Source: Anaerolineales bacterium (lineage in GTDB: Bacteria; Chloroflexota; Anaerolineae; Anaerolineales; Villigracilaceae). From it: DNA of 34,042 bases. This document shows, one piece after another, positions 23,683-30,987 of the stretch. Position 1 is the stretch's first letter, and each line of letters opens with the position of its first letter. The DNA lies in assembly GCA_030834895.1 (NCBI GenBank), contig JAUQXA010000037.1:1-34042 (forward strand). The letters are read 5' to 3'. A program made the position numbers and the translations under genes. The notes under the pieces were generated by a model. That model saw only the letters and a program-made list of their open reading frames with translations. It did no database searches and was not told the DNA's origin.

Positions 23683-24689
23683 GCCGGTTGTTCTCCCATT
23701 GTGTGCAGAGAGCGGAATGCCCATGCGCCGACTCCGAACGGGACCCAAAAAGTAACAGTGCGGTAGGTGAGCGTGATGAGGATGGCATGACTCCAACTCA
23801 CATTGAGCGAGGTGAGCGCGATGGGCATGAGTCCTTCGACAATGCCGATGCCCGACGGGGTGGGCGATACGATGAGAAAAAGATAGGCGAGGGAGAAACC
23901 TGCGATGATGGTTCCCGCTGAAAAGGGGACTTCAAAAGAGAGAAAGGAAAATATCAATATGAGCATCATCAAGACTTTATCGAGAATCCCCCAGAAGATG
24001 GGACGCAGCAGGCTGGACGGTTTTTCGGTCAATCCTGCAAAGCCTTCGGTGACTTCGTGCGCGAACTCGTGGGCGCGGACTTCACTCAGGAATTCTCTTT
24101 TCCTGCCGAGGAATTTTGCAATGCGGTTGATGGCGTGAGCCGCCTTCGCAAGCAGGTTTCCCAGTTTTTCCTCCGAGCGATAACCAAGATATAGAACAAA
24201 GGCATAGGAAATGGCGATGCCAAGCAGGATAAGCGAGGCGGTGATTTCACTGGCGTCAAGGTCGTTGCGGCGGACAAGCACGATCAGCCCCAATGCGAGG
24301 ATGACCAGAAACCCGGCCTGGTCGAGCAGAAGAAACAACGCGGCGGCGACGGTCACCTTGCCTGTGGGATGTCCGCGCCTGTGGGCTTCGGTGGTAAACA
24401 GGGCAACTCCGCCCATCCCGCCAGAAGGGGCAACGACATTGATGAAATTTGCGGCCGTGGCGATCTTGCTCAGGGTCAGCACGGATTCATGCACGCCAAG
24501 CAAATGAAAGATGGATTGGTACATGCGTCCTGATGTCACAAACCAAACCATCTGCACGAGGATGGCAAGCAGAAAGAATGTCAAGTGTGCTTTTCTCAGC
24601 GTGGACATGATGGTTTCGAGCTCGCTGAAACTGAGCGCCACTACAGCAATGCCAAGAAAAACTACGAAGATGACAAGAAGTTTTTTCAT
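23679..24689 (-). CDS. Flippase-like / lysylphosphatidylglycerol synthase TM-type membrane protein
   Basis: A 336-residue protein with about eight membrane helices, matching the UPF0104/AglD-type flippase-like integral membrane domain (NFINVVAPSGGMGGVALF near 80-97 and a conserved SPTPSGIGIVEGL near 275-287). These domains occur in lysyl-PG synthases and in stand-alone proteins of unknown, probably lipid-handling, function. ATG 24689 has no clear ribosome binding site, but a TACAAT hexamer lies nine bases upstream, suggesting a short or absent leader. Its TGA overlaps the GTG of the helicase gene, so the two are translationally coupled. Confidence 0.85.
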   Translation of the reverse strand: MKKLLVIFVVFLGIAVVALSFSELETIMSTLRKAHLTFFLLAILVQMVWFVTSGRMYQSIFHLLGVHESVLTLSKIATAANFINVVAPSGGMGGVALFTTEAHRRGHPTGKVTVAAALFLLLDQAGFLVILALGLIVLVRRNDLDASEITASLILLGIAISYAFVLYLGYRSEEKLGNLLAKAAHAINRIAKFLGRKREFLSEVRAHEFAHEVTEGFAGLTEKPSSLLRPIFWGILDKVLMMLILIFSFLSFEVPFSAGTIIAGFSLAYLFLIVSPTPSGIGIVEGLMPIALTSLNVSWSHAILITLTYRTVTFWVPFGVGAWAFRSLHTMGEQPA

Positions 24690-24730
24690 CAGCGAGGAAT
24701 TGTAACCTGAGCTGTTTACCCTGGACACAG

Positions 24731-24771
24731 CCGAAGGATGCTATATGGAGAGCGCTTCGACTATGCTCAAT
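24731..24771. repeat. Degenerate TTCGACT inverted repeat
   Basis: CCGAAGGATGC is followed by GCGCTTCGACTATGCTCA, a decayed member of the same palindrome family seen at 21522 and 26920. It lies between the flippase-like gene start and the zinc peptidase terminator. Confidence 0.5.
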
Positions 24772-24778
24772 ATGAAAT

Positions 24779-24811
24779 TAAAAAGAGCAGACTTTTCGCC
24801 TGCTCTTTTTT
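24779..24811 (-). terminator. Bidirectional terminator after the zinc peptidase gene
   Basis: AAAAGAGCAG and CTGCTCTTTT pair around a 9-base loop, with A/T runs on both sides, so it can work in both directions. It follows the zinc peptidase stop codon on the minus strand by seven bases. Confidence 0.9.
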
Positions 24812-24817
24812 GGAGTT

Positions 24818-25507
24818 TTAGTCGCGGCTTCTGCCGCCCACGAGGGAGACATAGTACAGCAATTGCATGATGGCGGTGACCAGCGCCGCCACATAAGTCA
24901 ACGCGGCGGCATTTAGCACCGCATTCACCCCGCGTTGCTCCTCCTCGGTCTGGATGATGCCCGTCTGCACAAGCAAATGCTTGGCGCGGGCGGAGGCGTT
25001 GAATTCAACTGGCAGGGTGGCAAGGGCAAAGACCGCTCCACCCGCAAAGACCAGAACCCCCAGCCAGGCGAGTTGCGTGAAGTTCAGGAACAAGCCGATC
25101 ATGATCAGGATCCAGCCGAGGTTCGAGCCGATATTGACCATCGGCACAAGCGCGGCGCGGATTCGCAAAGGGAAGTAATCCTCCGCATCCTGCATCGCGT
25201 GACCGAGTTCATGCGCCGCAATCGCCACTGACGCGACAGATGCCACGTTGGCGACTCCGTTTGAGAGATAGAGGGTCTTGTCGCGCGGGTCATAGTGGTC
25301 GGTCAGGTTGCCCGCCGTACCGCGAATTTGCACACCGTACATTCCGCCTGTGGAAAGAAGTCTCTGCGCAGCTTGCGCGCCTGTCAGCCTGCTGGAAGCC
25401 TGCACGCGGCTCCATTTGTTGTAGGAAGACTTCACATACCATGATGTCAGCGCCATCAAAATGAAGGCGGGGATCATGTAGATAAGATAGCTCATGCTGA
25501 AAAACAT
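24818..25507 (-). CDS. YugP-like neutral zinc metallopeptidase
   Basis: A 229-residue membrane protein with helices at about 5-22, 120-145, 150-170 and 200-222. The zinc motif His99-Glu-Leu-Gly-His103 is followed by AMQDAEDYFPLRIR, the pattern of the Zn_peptidase_2 (YugP) family of predicted membrane peptidases. ATG 25507 has GGAGG five bases upstream. It starts 55 bp after the S41 protease gene on the same strand and ends at a strong terminator, so the two peptidases are probably co-transcribed and may act together in envelope protein turnover. Natural substrates are unknown. Confidence 0.9.
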   Translation of the reverse strand: MFFSMSYLIYMIPAFILMALTSWYVKSSYNKWSRVQASSRLTGAQAAQRLLSTGGMYGVQIRGTAGNLTDHYDPRDKTLYLSNGVANVASVASVAIAAHELGHAMQDAEDYFPLRIRAALVPMVNIGSNLGWILIMIGLFLNFTQLAWLGVLVFAGGAVFALATLPVEFNASARAKHLLVQTGIIQTEEEQRGVNAVLNAAALTYVAALVTAIMQLLYYVSLVGGRSRD

Positions 25508-25562
25508 TTTTACCTCCGGATATCGTACACGTCATATACGCTTGAAGTCGAATTTTGGTTCA

Positions 25563-26861
25563 TTACTTTTCAGCAATCCCCAGGATGACTTCGACTGCCT
25601 TGTCAAGTTGCGGATCGAGATTGGCTTTGAAGTCCTCCTCAGTCCGTTCCACGACCACATCGGGAGTCAAGCCGATCTCGTGGATGGTCTTTTCCTTAGG
25701 TGTGAGCCATTTGGCGATGGTGATGCGCACCGCTCCATTGTCGCCGCTGAGCGGAATCCAATTCTGTACCGAGCCTTTTCCAAAGGATGTTTCGCCGACC
25801 AGCTTGGCGCGTCCCGTATCCTGCAAAGCGCCCGCCACGATCTCCGAAGCGGAAGCCGAACCCTGGTTGATGAGCACCACCATCGGGATTTTGGTGTCAG
25901 TCGCCAGTCCGCCGGGGATGACGTCATAGGTTGTGCGGGTTCCGTTACCATATTGCTCGTACAGCACAACACCATCACCCATAAATTGCGAGGTAACATC
26001 CACGGCAGTCTGTAAATAACCGCCACCATTGTTACGCAAGTCAAGGATGATACCCTTCGGGTTTTGCGGCATCAATTCCTTCAAGGCTTCAAGCAGTTCA
26101 GGAGTGGTCTTATCTCCAAAAGTTGTGACCTGGATGTAGGCAATGCCGCCATCAAGCATTTTCCCTGTGGCGGATTTGATGCTGATCTTCTCGCGCGTCA
26201 CATCGAACTCGAGCAGTTTGTCCTCGCCTTCGCGCAGGATGGTCAGATGGACCACCGTGTTGGCGGGACCCAGCACCCTGGTGCGCGCCACTTCCGCGTT
26301 GATGCCGGTCATATCCTCACCGTTGATGGCAACCACCTGGTCGCCGGGAAGGAGACCGGCCTTCTCGGCCGGAGAGCCGGGGATGGGACTGGTGATGGTC
26401 AGATATTCGGTCGTGGTATCCACGTACGCGCCAATGCCTTCATATTCGCCTTCGAGACCGGCGTTGGCATCGGCAAAATCCTTGGGATTCATGTACGAGG
26501 AATGCTGGTCGCCGAGGGCCTCCATCATTCCATTGATTGCGCCGCGCATGAGTTCGACATCATTCACGGGCTGGTCCACGTAGTTTTCGTGGACGAGAGT
26601 CCACGCCTCCCAGAAGGGGGCAAACAGATTTTGCAGATCCGAGGGTGTCGCGGATTGTTGTTGCGGTGAGACGGTGGGCGGGGCAATCGTGATGGGTTGG
26701 GGCATGCCGGGGAGATTTGCAATCGGGATGACATGCCCGGTGATGAATCCGCCGGCGAAGGAGCCAAGCGCCACCACGATAATGACGAGAATCACAAAAA
26801 TGTACTTTAAAGTTTTATCCAAAACTGCCTCCAATTCTTGCTTTCTGGAAAAAGATACCAT
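25563..26861 (-). CDS. S41-family C-terminal processing protease (CtpA/CtpB-like)
   Basis: A 432-residue exported serine protease. It has an N-terminal membrane helix (about 18-42), an S41 N-terminal helical part, a PDZ domain (about 140-215, SPIPGSPAEKAGLLPGDQVVAINGED), and the catalytic core with Ser337 in GSASASE and Lys362 in FGKGSVQ, 25 residues apart as in Prc and D1P. Such enzymes trim or degrade proteins outside the membrane. The ATG at 26861 lacks a clear ribosome binding site. The upstream 110 bp hold a TTCGACT repeat pair. Confidence 0.93.
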   Translation of the reverse strand: MVSFSRKQELEAVLDKTLKYIFVILVIIVVALGSFAGGFITGHVIPIANLPGMPQPITIAPPTVSPQQQSATPSDLQNLFAPFWEAWTLVHENYVDQPVNDVELMRGAINGMMEALGDQHSSYMNPKDFADANAGLEGEYEGIGAYVDTTTEYLTITSPIPGSPAEKAGLLPGDQVVAINGEDMTGINAEVARTRVLGPANTVVHLTILREGEDKLLEFDVTREKISIKSATGKMLDGGIAYIQVTTFGDKTTPELLEALKELMPQNPKGIILDLRNNGGGYLQTAVDVTSQFMGDGVVLYEQYGNGTRTTYDVIPGGLATDTKIPMVVLINQGSASASEIVAGALQDTGRAKLVGETSFGKGSVQNWIPLSGDNGAVRITIAKWLTPKEKTIHEIGLTPDVVVERTEEDFKANLDPQLDKAVEVILGIAEK

Positions 26862-26919
26862 TCAGGGATTAACGTTTGCTGAATTTTTTATTCGATTTGT
26901 GTAAGAACGGATTTCCCCA

Positions 26920-26977
26920 CCCTGAGGCAGTCGAAGGACGGCGGATGCTGCCAAATGCGCTTCGACTGCGCTCAGCG
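26920..26977. repeat. TTCGACT inverted-repeat pair ending a small gene
   Basis: CCCTGAGGCAGTCGAAGGA (26920-26938) and CGCTTCGACTGCGCTCAGCG (26958-26977) are inverted copies around a short spacer. The TGA stop codon of the small membrane protein lies within the right copy. Confidence 0.75.
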
Positions 26978-27214
26978 CGAAGTGTTATTGTCCTCTTTCC
27001 CGCCCTTTTGCAATTCTTCCATCTTTTTGCGGAGTTCGTCCATGTCGTTGTTCTTCTTTTTGGTGGACGTGTTCATGGCTTTCGTAAAGGTCTCCCAGAA
27101 ACCTTTACCTTTTGATTGTGCCGCGCCACGCACAATACCGTACATAATGAAGTTCGCGCCAACAACGAGGAGGATGAAGAACAGCGCGCCGATAACCGCT
27201 TTATGTTCTTCCAT
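26972..27214 (-). CDS. Small membrane protein, unknown function
   Basis: An 80-residue protein with one membrane helix (about 7-27, VIGALFFILLVVGANFIMYGIV) and a strongly charged C-terminal helix (KKKNNDMDELRKKMEELQKGGKE) likely to form a coiled coil. ATG 27214 has GAAGGA five bases upstream, which excludes the longer frame from 27298. It follows the HAD gene by 29 bp on the same strand and probably shares its transcript. Its last codons and stop are supplied by a TTCGACT repeat, so the original C-terminus may have been different. No family recognised. Confidence 0.75.
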   Translation of the reverse strand: MEEHKAVIGALFFILLVVGANFIMYGIVRGAAQSKGKGFWETFTKAMNTSTKKKNNDMDELRKKMEELQKGGKEDNNTSR

Positions 27215-27235
27215 CGTATCCTTCTTCCCATGCTC

Positions 27236-27256
27236 GTCGGGGGCTAGGCCCCCGAC
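27236..27256. repeat. GC-rich palindrome at the end of the HAD gene
   Basis: GTCGGGGG and CCCCCGAC pair around CTAGG. It covers the stop codon of the HAD gene. There is no T run, so it is not a typical terminator; it could stabilise a transcript end or be a dispersed palindrome. Confidence 0.55.
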
Positions 27257-27897
27257 AAAGCAGACAGATTTTCCAAAATCCCAACCAACTCGTTCCAATC
27301 TGAAAGACTGGCGTCCGCGTCACCGTTGACAGCCATTCCGCCATACAAAATGCTGGACAAGCCCGCCTGCTTCGCGGCGCGGGTGGTGCGCCCCAGATCG
27401 TCGATCATCACACAGTGTGAAGGGTCGGTCTCGCCTGCGGTTTTCATCGCAATGCCAAACGACTCGGGCATGGGCTTGCAATACGGGTCGATGGCGTTCA
27501 CATCCACGATGGCGGTGAAGAGGTCGCGCAGGTTGAGCGTGGCGAGGACTCTTTCAGCGTGGGCGGCATCCGCGTTGGTGAAGATCAAATTGCGGGTCGG
27601 CAACGAAGCGATGATCGAGCGCAGGACAGGGTCGGGAGTCAGATAGTCCGCAAGGGGCAGGTCATGCACGTAAGCCAGATAGTCCTGCACATCCACGTTG
27701 TGGTGTTTCTGCAAACCATGCAAAGTCGTCCCGTATTGCAGGTAATATTTTTCGCGCAGCTTCGGAATCTCCCCGATGGGGATGTTCATGTGCTGGCTCA
27801 TGTAATCGTTCATGCGTGCTTTGATCGCACTCCACAGCCCAACATGCGAGGGATACAATGTGTCATCGAGGTCGAAGAAAATGGTGGTAAATCTCAT
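27244..27897 (-). CDS. HAD-superfamily hydrolase, pyrimidine 5'-nucleotidase type
   Basis: A 217-residue HAD phosphatase. Motif I is Asp9-Leu-Asp11-Asp12-Thr13, motif II the Thr in LIFTNAD, motif III Lys in YCKPMPESF, motif IV the IDDLGR acidic pair. The helical cap and PYCKP spacing resemble SDT1/PHM8-type pyrimidine 5'-nucleotidases, which dephosphorylate UMP/CMP-like substrates; exact specificity is not certain. It is divergent from mutL: only 20 bp separate the two ATGs, and a TATAAT read on its own strand ends six bases before its ATG, suggesting a leaderless mRNA. Confidence 0.88.
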   Translation of the reverse strand: MRFTTIFFDLDDTLYPSHVGLWSAIKARMNDYMSQHMNIPIGEIPKLREKYYLQYGTTLHGLQKHHNVDVQDYLAYVHDLPLADYLTPDPVLRSIIASLPTRNLIFTNADAAHAERVLATLNLRDLFTAIVDVNAIDPYCKPMPESFGIAMKTAGETDPSHCVMIDDLGRTTRAAKQAGLSSILYGGMAVNGDADASLSDWNELVGILENLSALSGA

Positions 27898-27917
27898 GAG
27901 GCGATTATAATGCCCCC
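27898..27917. promoter_or_regulatory. Symmetric bidirectional promoter between mutL and the HAD gene
   Basis: The centre is the palindrome ATTATAAT (27904-27911). It supplies TATAAT to mutL (27906-27911) and TATAAT to the HAD gene on the other strand (27909-27904). Each ends exactly six bases before the respective ATG, the position expected for leaderless transcripts. No -35 is evident for either direction. Confidence 0.65.
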
Positions 27918-29690
27918 ATGCCTATTCGTCTTTTATCCTCCGAGGTCTCTTCGCAAATCGCGGCGGGCGAGGTGGTCGAACGTCCCGCGTCTGTGGTTAA
28001 GGAATTAACCGAAAATGCGCTGGACGCTGGCGCGAAAAGCATTTCCATTTCGATTGAAGATGCAGGGCGGACTCTGATCGAAGTGGCGGACGACGGCTGT
28101 GGAATCCCTGCCGACGAGTTGGAACTGGCTGCCGCCCGCCATGCGACCTCGAAGCTGGTTCAGTCCGATGACCTCTTCCACATCCAGACTTTGGGCTTTC
28201 GCGGCGAGGCACTGGCTTCGATTGGTTCCGTTTCGCACATGACCATCACCTCGCGTGTGGCTTCCGCCAAGGAAGGCGCGCGCTTGAAAGTGGACGGCGG
28301 CATCGCGGGCAAAGTGGAAAAAGTGGGCGCGCCCGTCGGCACGGTTCTGCGCGTGGAAAACCTTTTTTACAACGTCCCCGCCCGTTTGAAATTTTTGAAA
28401 GCCGACGTGACCGAACGCCGCGCCATTGACGCGCTGGCGACTCGCTACGCGCTGGCGTACCCGAACGTGAGGTTCAAAGTTACCGACGGCAAGCAGGTCA
28501 CCTTGCAAACCGCGGGTGATGGCGACCGCCGCGCCATCCTTGCCGCCTTGTACGGTGTGGACGTTGCCAAGCAGATGCTCGAAGTGATGGATGCTGGCGA
28601 GGGAATGACTCTGACAGGTTTCATCAGCCCCACTTCGTTGACCCGCTCCAACCGCAAGGAAATCACCTTCTTCGTCAACGGGCGCTGGGTGCAGGAATTC
28701 TCGTTGACCACCGCCCTGCTGCAAGCCTATCACACCCTGCTGATGGTCGGACGGTATCCGCTGACAGCTTTGTTCCTTGACATGGCCCCCGAAGACGTGG
28801 ACGTGAACGTCCATCCCACGAAAGCAGAAGTCCGCTTTCGACAGCAAGACAAGGTTTTCAGTTTCGCCCAACGTACAGCACGTAAGGCATTGCTGGCTTA
28901 CACACCCGTGACATCCGTCTCGCCGCAGTTGTGGGGTGGAGCAAGACCTGTTGCGACAGAGAACAGGGAAATTGGAATTGATTGGACGATGGCAGGGGAA
29001 GCAAGTGATGAGATACGAGGTACAAGTTACGAGGGGCAAGTACCGAGTAACGAGGAAACCCAATTACCAGTTACCAATTACCAATCTCCCAACGCTTTTT
29101 CCGCCGTCCCCCTCCTCCGCCTCATCGGTCAGGTCGGCTCGACGTACATCGTTGCGGAGGGACCCGACGGCTTGTATCTCATCGACCAGCATGCGGCGCA
29201 CGAACGGGTTTTGTTCGAGAAATTGATGGCACAGCACGACAAGAAAAACATCCCGTCACAGGCTTTGCTTGCTCCCGAAGTCGTGACCCTGCCGCCGCAG
29301 TCCGCAAAGGCGTTGACCGGGCAACTGCCGTTTTTGAATCACTTCGGTTTCGAGGTGGAGGAGTTTGGCACGAACACCTTCCAGGTACGTGCCATGCCTG
29401 TCTTGTTTTCTGGCGGCGACCCATCGTCCGCGCTGCGGGCTTTGGTCGAGGACTTCGAGGAAGACGAAGCACCGCTTCAAGCCGAGGTCGAAGCCAAACT
29501 AGCAGCGCGAGTTTGCAAGCGGCTGGCGGTCAAAGGCGGACAAACCCTCACGACCGAAGAACAGCGCGCCCTGCTTAACGACCTCGAAGCCTGCAACTCG
29601 CCGCGCACCTGTCCGCATGGCAGACCGACGATGATCCATCTCTCGGTGGATGCGCTGGAACGTCAGTTTGGGAGAAGGGGTGCAAGGTAG
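27918..29690 (+). CDS. mutL: DNA mismatch repair protein MutL, endonuclease type
   Basis: A 590-residue protein. The N-terminal GHKL ATPase has ENALDAGA, DDGCGI and GFRGEAL motifs (within 1-110), followed by the transducer domain to about 330. The C-terminal domain has Asp423-Gln-His-Ala-x2-Glu-x4-Glu, the metal-dependent nicking motif, plus ARVCKRLAVKGG and CPHGRP, so this MutL is predicted to cut DNA itself, as in bacteria without MutH. The linker (about residues 365-390) is built from a 7-bp-period repeat. There is no ribosome binding site; a TATAAT six bases before ATG suggests leaderless expression. mutS is not in the window. Confidence 0.96.
   Translation: MPIRLLSSEVSSQIAAGEVVERPASVVKELTENALDAGAKSISISIEDAGRTLIEVADDGCGIPADELELAAARHATSKLVQSDDLFHIQTLGFRGEALASIGSVSHMTITSRVASAKEGARLKVDGGIAGKVEKVGAPVGTVLRVENLFYNVPARLKFLKADVTERRAIDALATRYALAYPNVRFKVTDGKQVTLQTAGDGDRRAILAALYGVDVAKQMLEVMDAGEGMTLTGFISPTSLTRSNRKEITFFVNGRWVQEFSLTTALLQAYHTLLMVGRYPLTALFLDMAPEDVDVNVHPTKAEVRFRQQDKVFSFAQRTARKALLAYTPVTSVSPQLWGGARPVATENREIGIDWTMAGEASDEIRGTSYEGQVPSNEETQLPVTNYQSPNAFSAVPLLRLIGQVGSTYIVAEGPDGLYLIDQHAAHERVLFEKLMAQHDKKNIPSQALLAPEVVTLPPQSAKALTGQLPFLNHFGFEVEEFGTNTFQVRAMPVLFSGGDPSSALRALVEDFEEDEAPLQAEVEAKLAARVCKRLAVKGGQTLTTEEQRALLNDLEACNSPRTCPHGRPTMIHLSVDALERQFGRRGAR
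29010..29087. repeat. 7-bp-period tract coding the MutL linker
   Basis: Eleven consecutive units in exact register: GAGATAC, GAGGTAC, AAGTTAC, GAGGGGC, AAGTACC, GAGTAAC, GAGGAAA, then CCAATTA, CCAGTTA, CCAATTA and CCAATCT (the first CCAATTA reads CCCAATTA across the junction). It stays in frame between the ATPase and dimerisation domains. Confidence 0.9.
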
Positions 29691-29742
29691 CGCCGGGTCA
29701 GATTGTTCTAAATTTGCAAGGTAAGCGAAATTTTCCAAATGG

Positions 29743-29748
29743 TAAAAT
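29743..29748 (+). promoter_or_regulatory. Candidate -10 element of the diguanylate cyclase gene
   Basis: TAAAAT ends six bases before the ATG at 29755, the same spacing as at mutL and the HAD gene. There is no ribosome binding site, so a leaderless transcript is possible. Confidence 0.4.
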
Positions 29749-29754
29749 AAACCC

Positions 29755-30723
29755 ATGAAACCACTGGCGGATTTAATCACAGCAAACGATATCGAAGAAA
29801 TGCTTGGGCATATTCACGCCATGATTGCGCTTGTCGAAAACAACGGCGTTTTGGTGTCATGGAATCCCGCTTTTGAAGCGTACAAGGATAAAAGCCCCGA
29901 GGCGAAAAAGTTGCAGGATTGCTTCCCGGAAAGCGAAGGAGCCAAGATTCACGAAAAGTTGAACGCAAAGCGGCGTGATCAGTTTGTGGTCGAACTTGGT
30001 CCCGACGAAGATGAAAAGACCATCTTCTGTGATTGCACGTTCATCCCGCTTGCCGATGAGCGCCAGCTTTTCATCGCCGAACGTTTCGACACGGATAAGT
30101 CGGTGCACGAGATCATCCAGCGCCTGAACCGTCGCGTGAGCATGTTCCAAGTGGAAAGTGAATCCGCCAAGAAGATCGCCAGCAACAAGCAGAAGGAAGT
30201 CGATGCGGTGGTGGCGCAGGTCGACGAGCTCTCCAATGTGGATGCGTTGACCTTTCTCCCCAATCGCCGCATGGTCGTCAGGAAACTCCAGGATGAAGTC
30301 CTGCGCGCCCAGCGTTACAACACCCCGTTTTCCATCTCCGTGGTGGATGTGGACTTTTTCAAAAAGGTCAACGATGCCTTTGGGCATCTTGTGGGGGATG
30401 AGGTGTTGAGGCATATCGCCTATCAACTGCGCGATCACATCCGTCATCCCGATGTGGTTGGACGTTACGGCGGCGAGGAGTTCCTGATTTTACTGCCGAG
30501 TACTTCAGCCACCGAAGCGGCTGACCAGGCGGCGCGTCTGTGCAAATGGGTGCGCGAGGCCGAGGTGCCGGTGAACAGGCACATCCTCAAAGTCACCATC
30601 AGCATCGGCGTGGCGCAGCTTCAGCCCAGCGCGGATACGTGGGATGCCCTGCTCAACCGTGCGGACAGTGCCATGTATGAGGCCAAGAAAAAGGGACGGG
30701 ACCGCTGGGTCGTGGCTGAGTGA
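29755..30723 (+). CDS. PAS-GGDEF diguanylate cyclase
   Basis: A 322-residue soluble protein predicted to make cyclic di-GMP from two GTP. A PAS-like sensor covers about 10-120, a coiled coil about 125-160, and the GGDEF domain 160-322 with GGEEF at 239-243. An RHPD motif at 230-233, five residues before GGEEF, is a standard inhibitory site, so product feedback is expected. The metal- and guanine-binding segment VDVDFFKKVNDAFGHLVGD is intact, so the enzyme should be active. It follows mutL by 64 bp but has its own candidate -10 and ends at a strong terminator. The sensed signal is unknown. Confidence 0.94.
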   Translation: MKPLADLITANDIEEMLGHIHAMIALVENNGVLVSWNPAFEAYKDKSPEAKKLQDCFPESEGAKIHEKLNAKRRDQFVVELGPDEDEKTIFCDCTFIPLADERQLFIAERFDTDKSVHEIIQRLNRRVSMFQVESESAKKIASNKQKEVDAVVAQVDELSNVDALTFLPNRRMVVRKLQDEVLRAQRYNTPFSISVVDVDFFKKVNDAFGHLVGDEVLRHIAYQLRDHIRHPDVVGRYGGEEFLILLPSTSATEAADQAARLCKWVREAEVPVNRHILKVTISIGVAQLQPSADTWDALLNRADSAMYEAKKKGRDRWVVAE

Positions 30724-30743
30724 AAGAGATAAAAGACGAGAGA

Positions 30744-30779
30744 AGTCACAGGAGAAGCATGACCTGTGACTTTTTTTTA
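30744..30779 (+). terminator. Rho-independent terminator of the diguanylate cyclase gene
   Basis: AGTCACAGG (30744-30752) and CCTGTGACT (30763-30771) form a 9-bp stem followed by a run of eight T residues. Confidence 0.93.
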
Positions 30780-30810
30780 TTTCCAAGTTTGTGCTAAACT
30801 ATTTGAAACT

Positions 30811-30910
30811 CGTCATTGCGAGGGCGATAGCCCGACACTTGCGCTGCGCGCAGTGCGGTGAGCAATCTCACAGTTACAGGGAGATTGCTTCGTCGCTGAC
30901 GCTCCTCGCA
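30811..30910. repeat. Dispersed GTCATTGCGAG-type hairpin element
   Basis: The element opens with CGTCATTGCGAGG and closes with CTCCTCGCA, and contains the inner pair GAGCAATCTC / GAGATTGCTTC around ACAGTTACAGG. Elements of this kind occur in many copies in diverse bacterial genomes. The closing end is degenerate here. It fills most of the gap before the Fe-S oxidoreductase gene; a further hairpin (CCCTGGC / GCCAGGG, 30936-30956) follows it. Confidence 0.75.
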
Positions 30911-30987
30911 ACACTTGCACCGGCACGCACACTTGCCCTGGCGGGCAGTGCCAGGGAGTGCAGGTGTGACGTAAAAATGGAGACGCC

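Noticed and set aside
27236..27256. GC-rich palindrome as a Rho-independent terminator for the HAD gene
   Set aside because: There is no T run on either side, and the next gene on the same strand starts just downstream with its own ribosome binding site.
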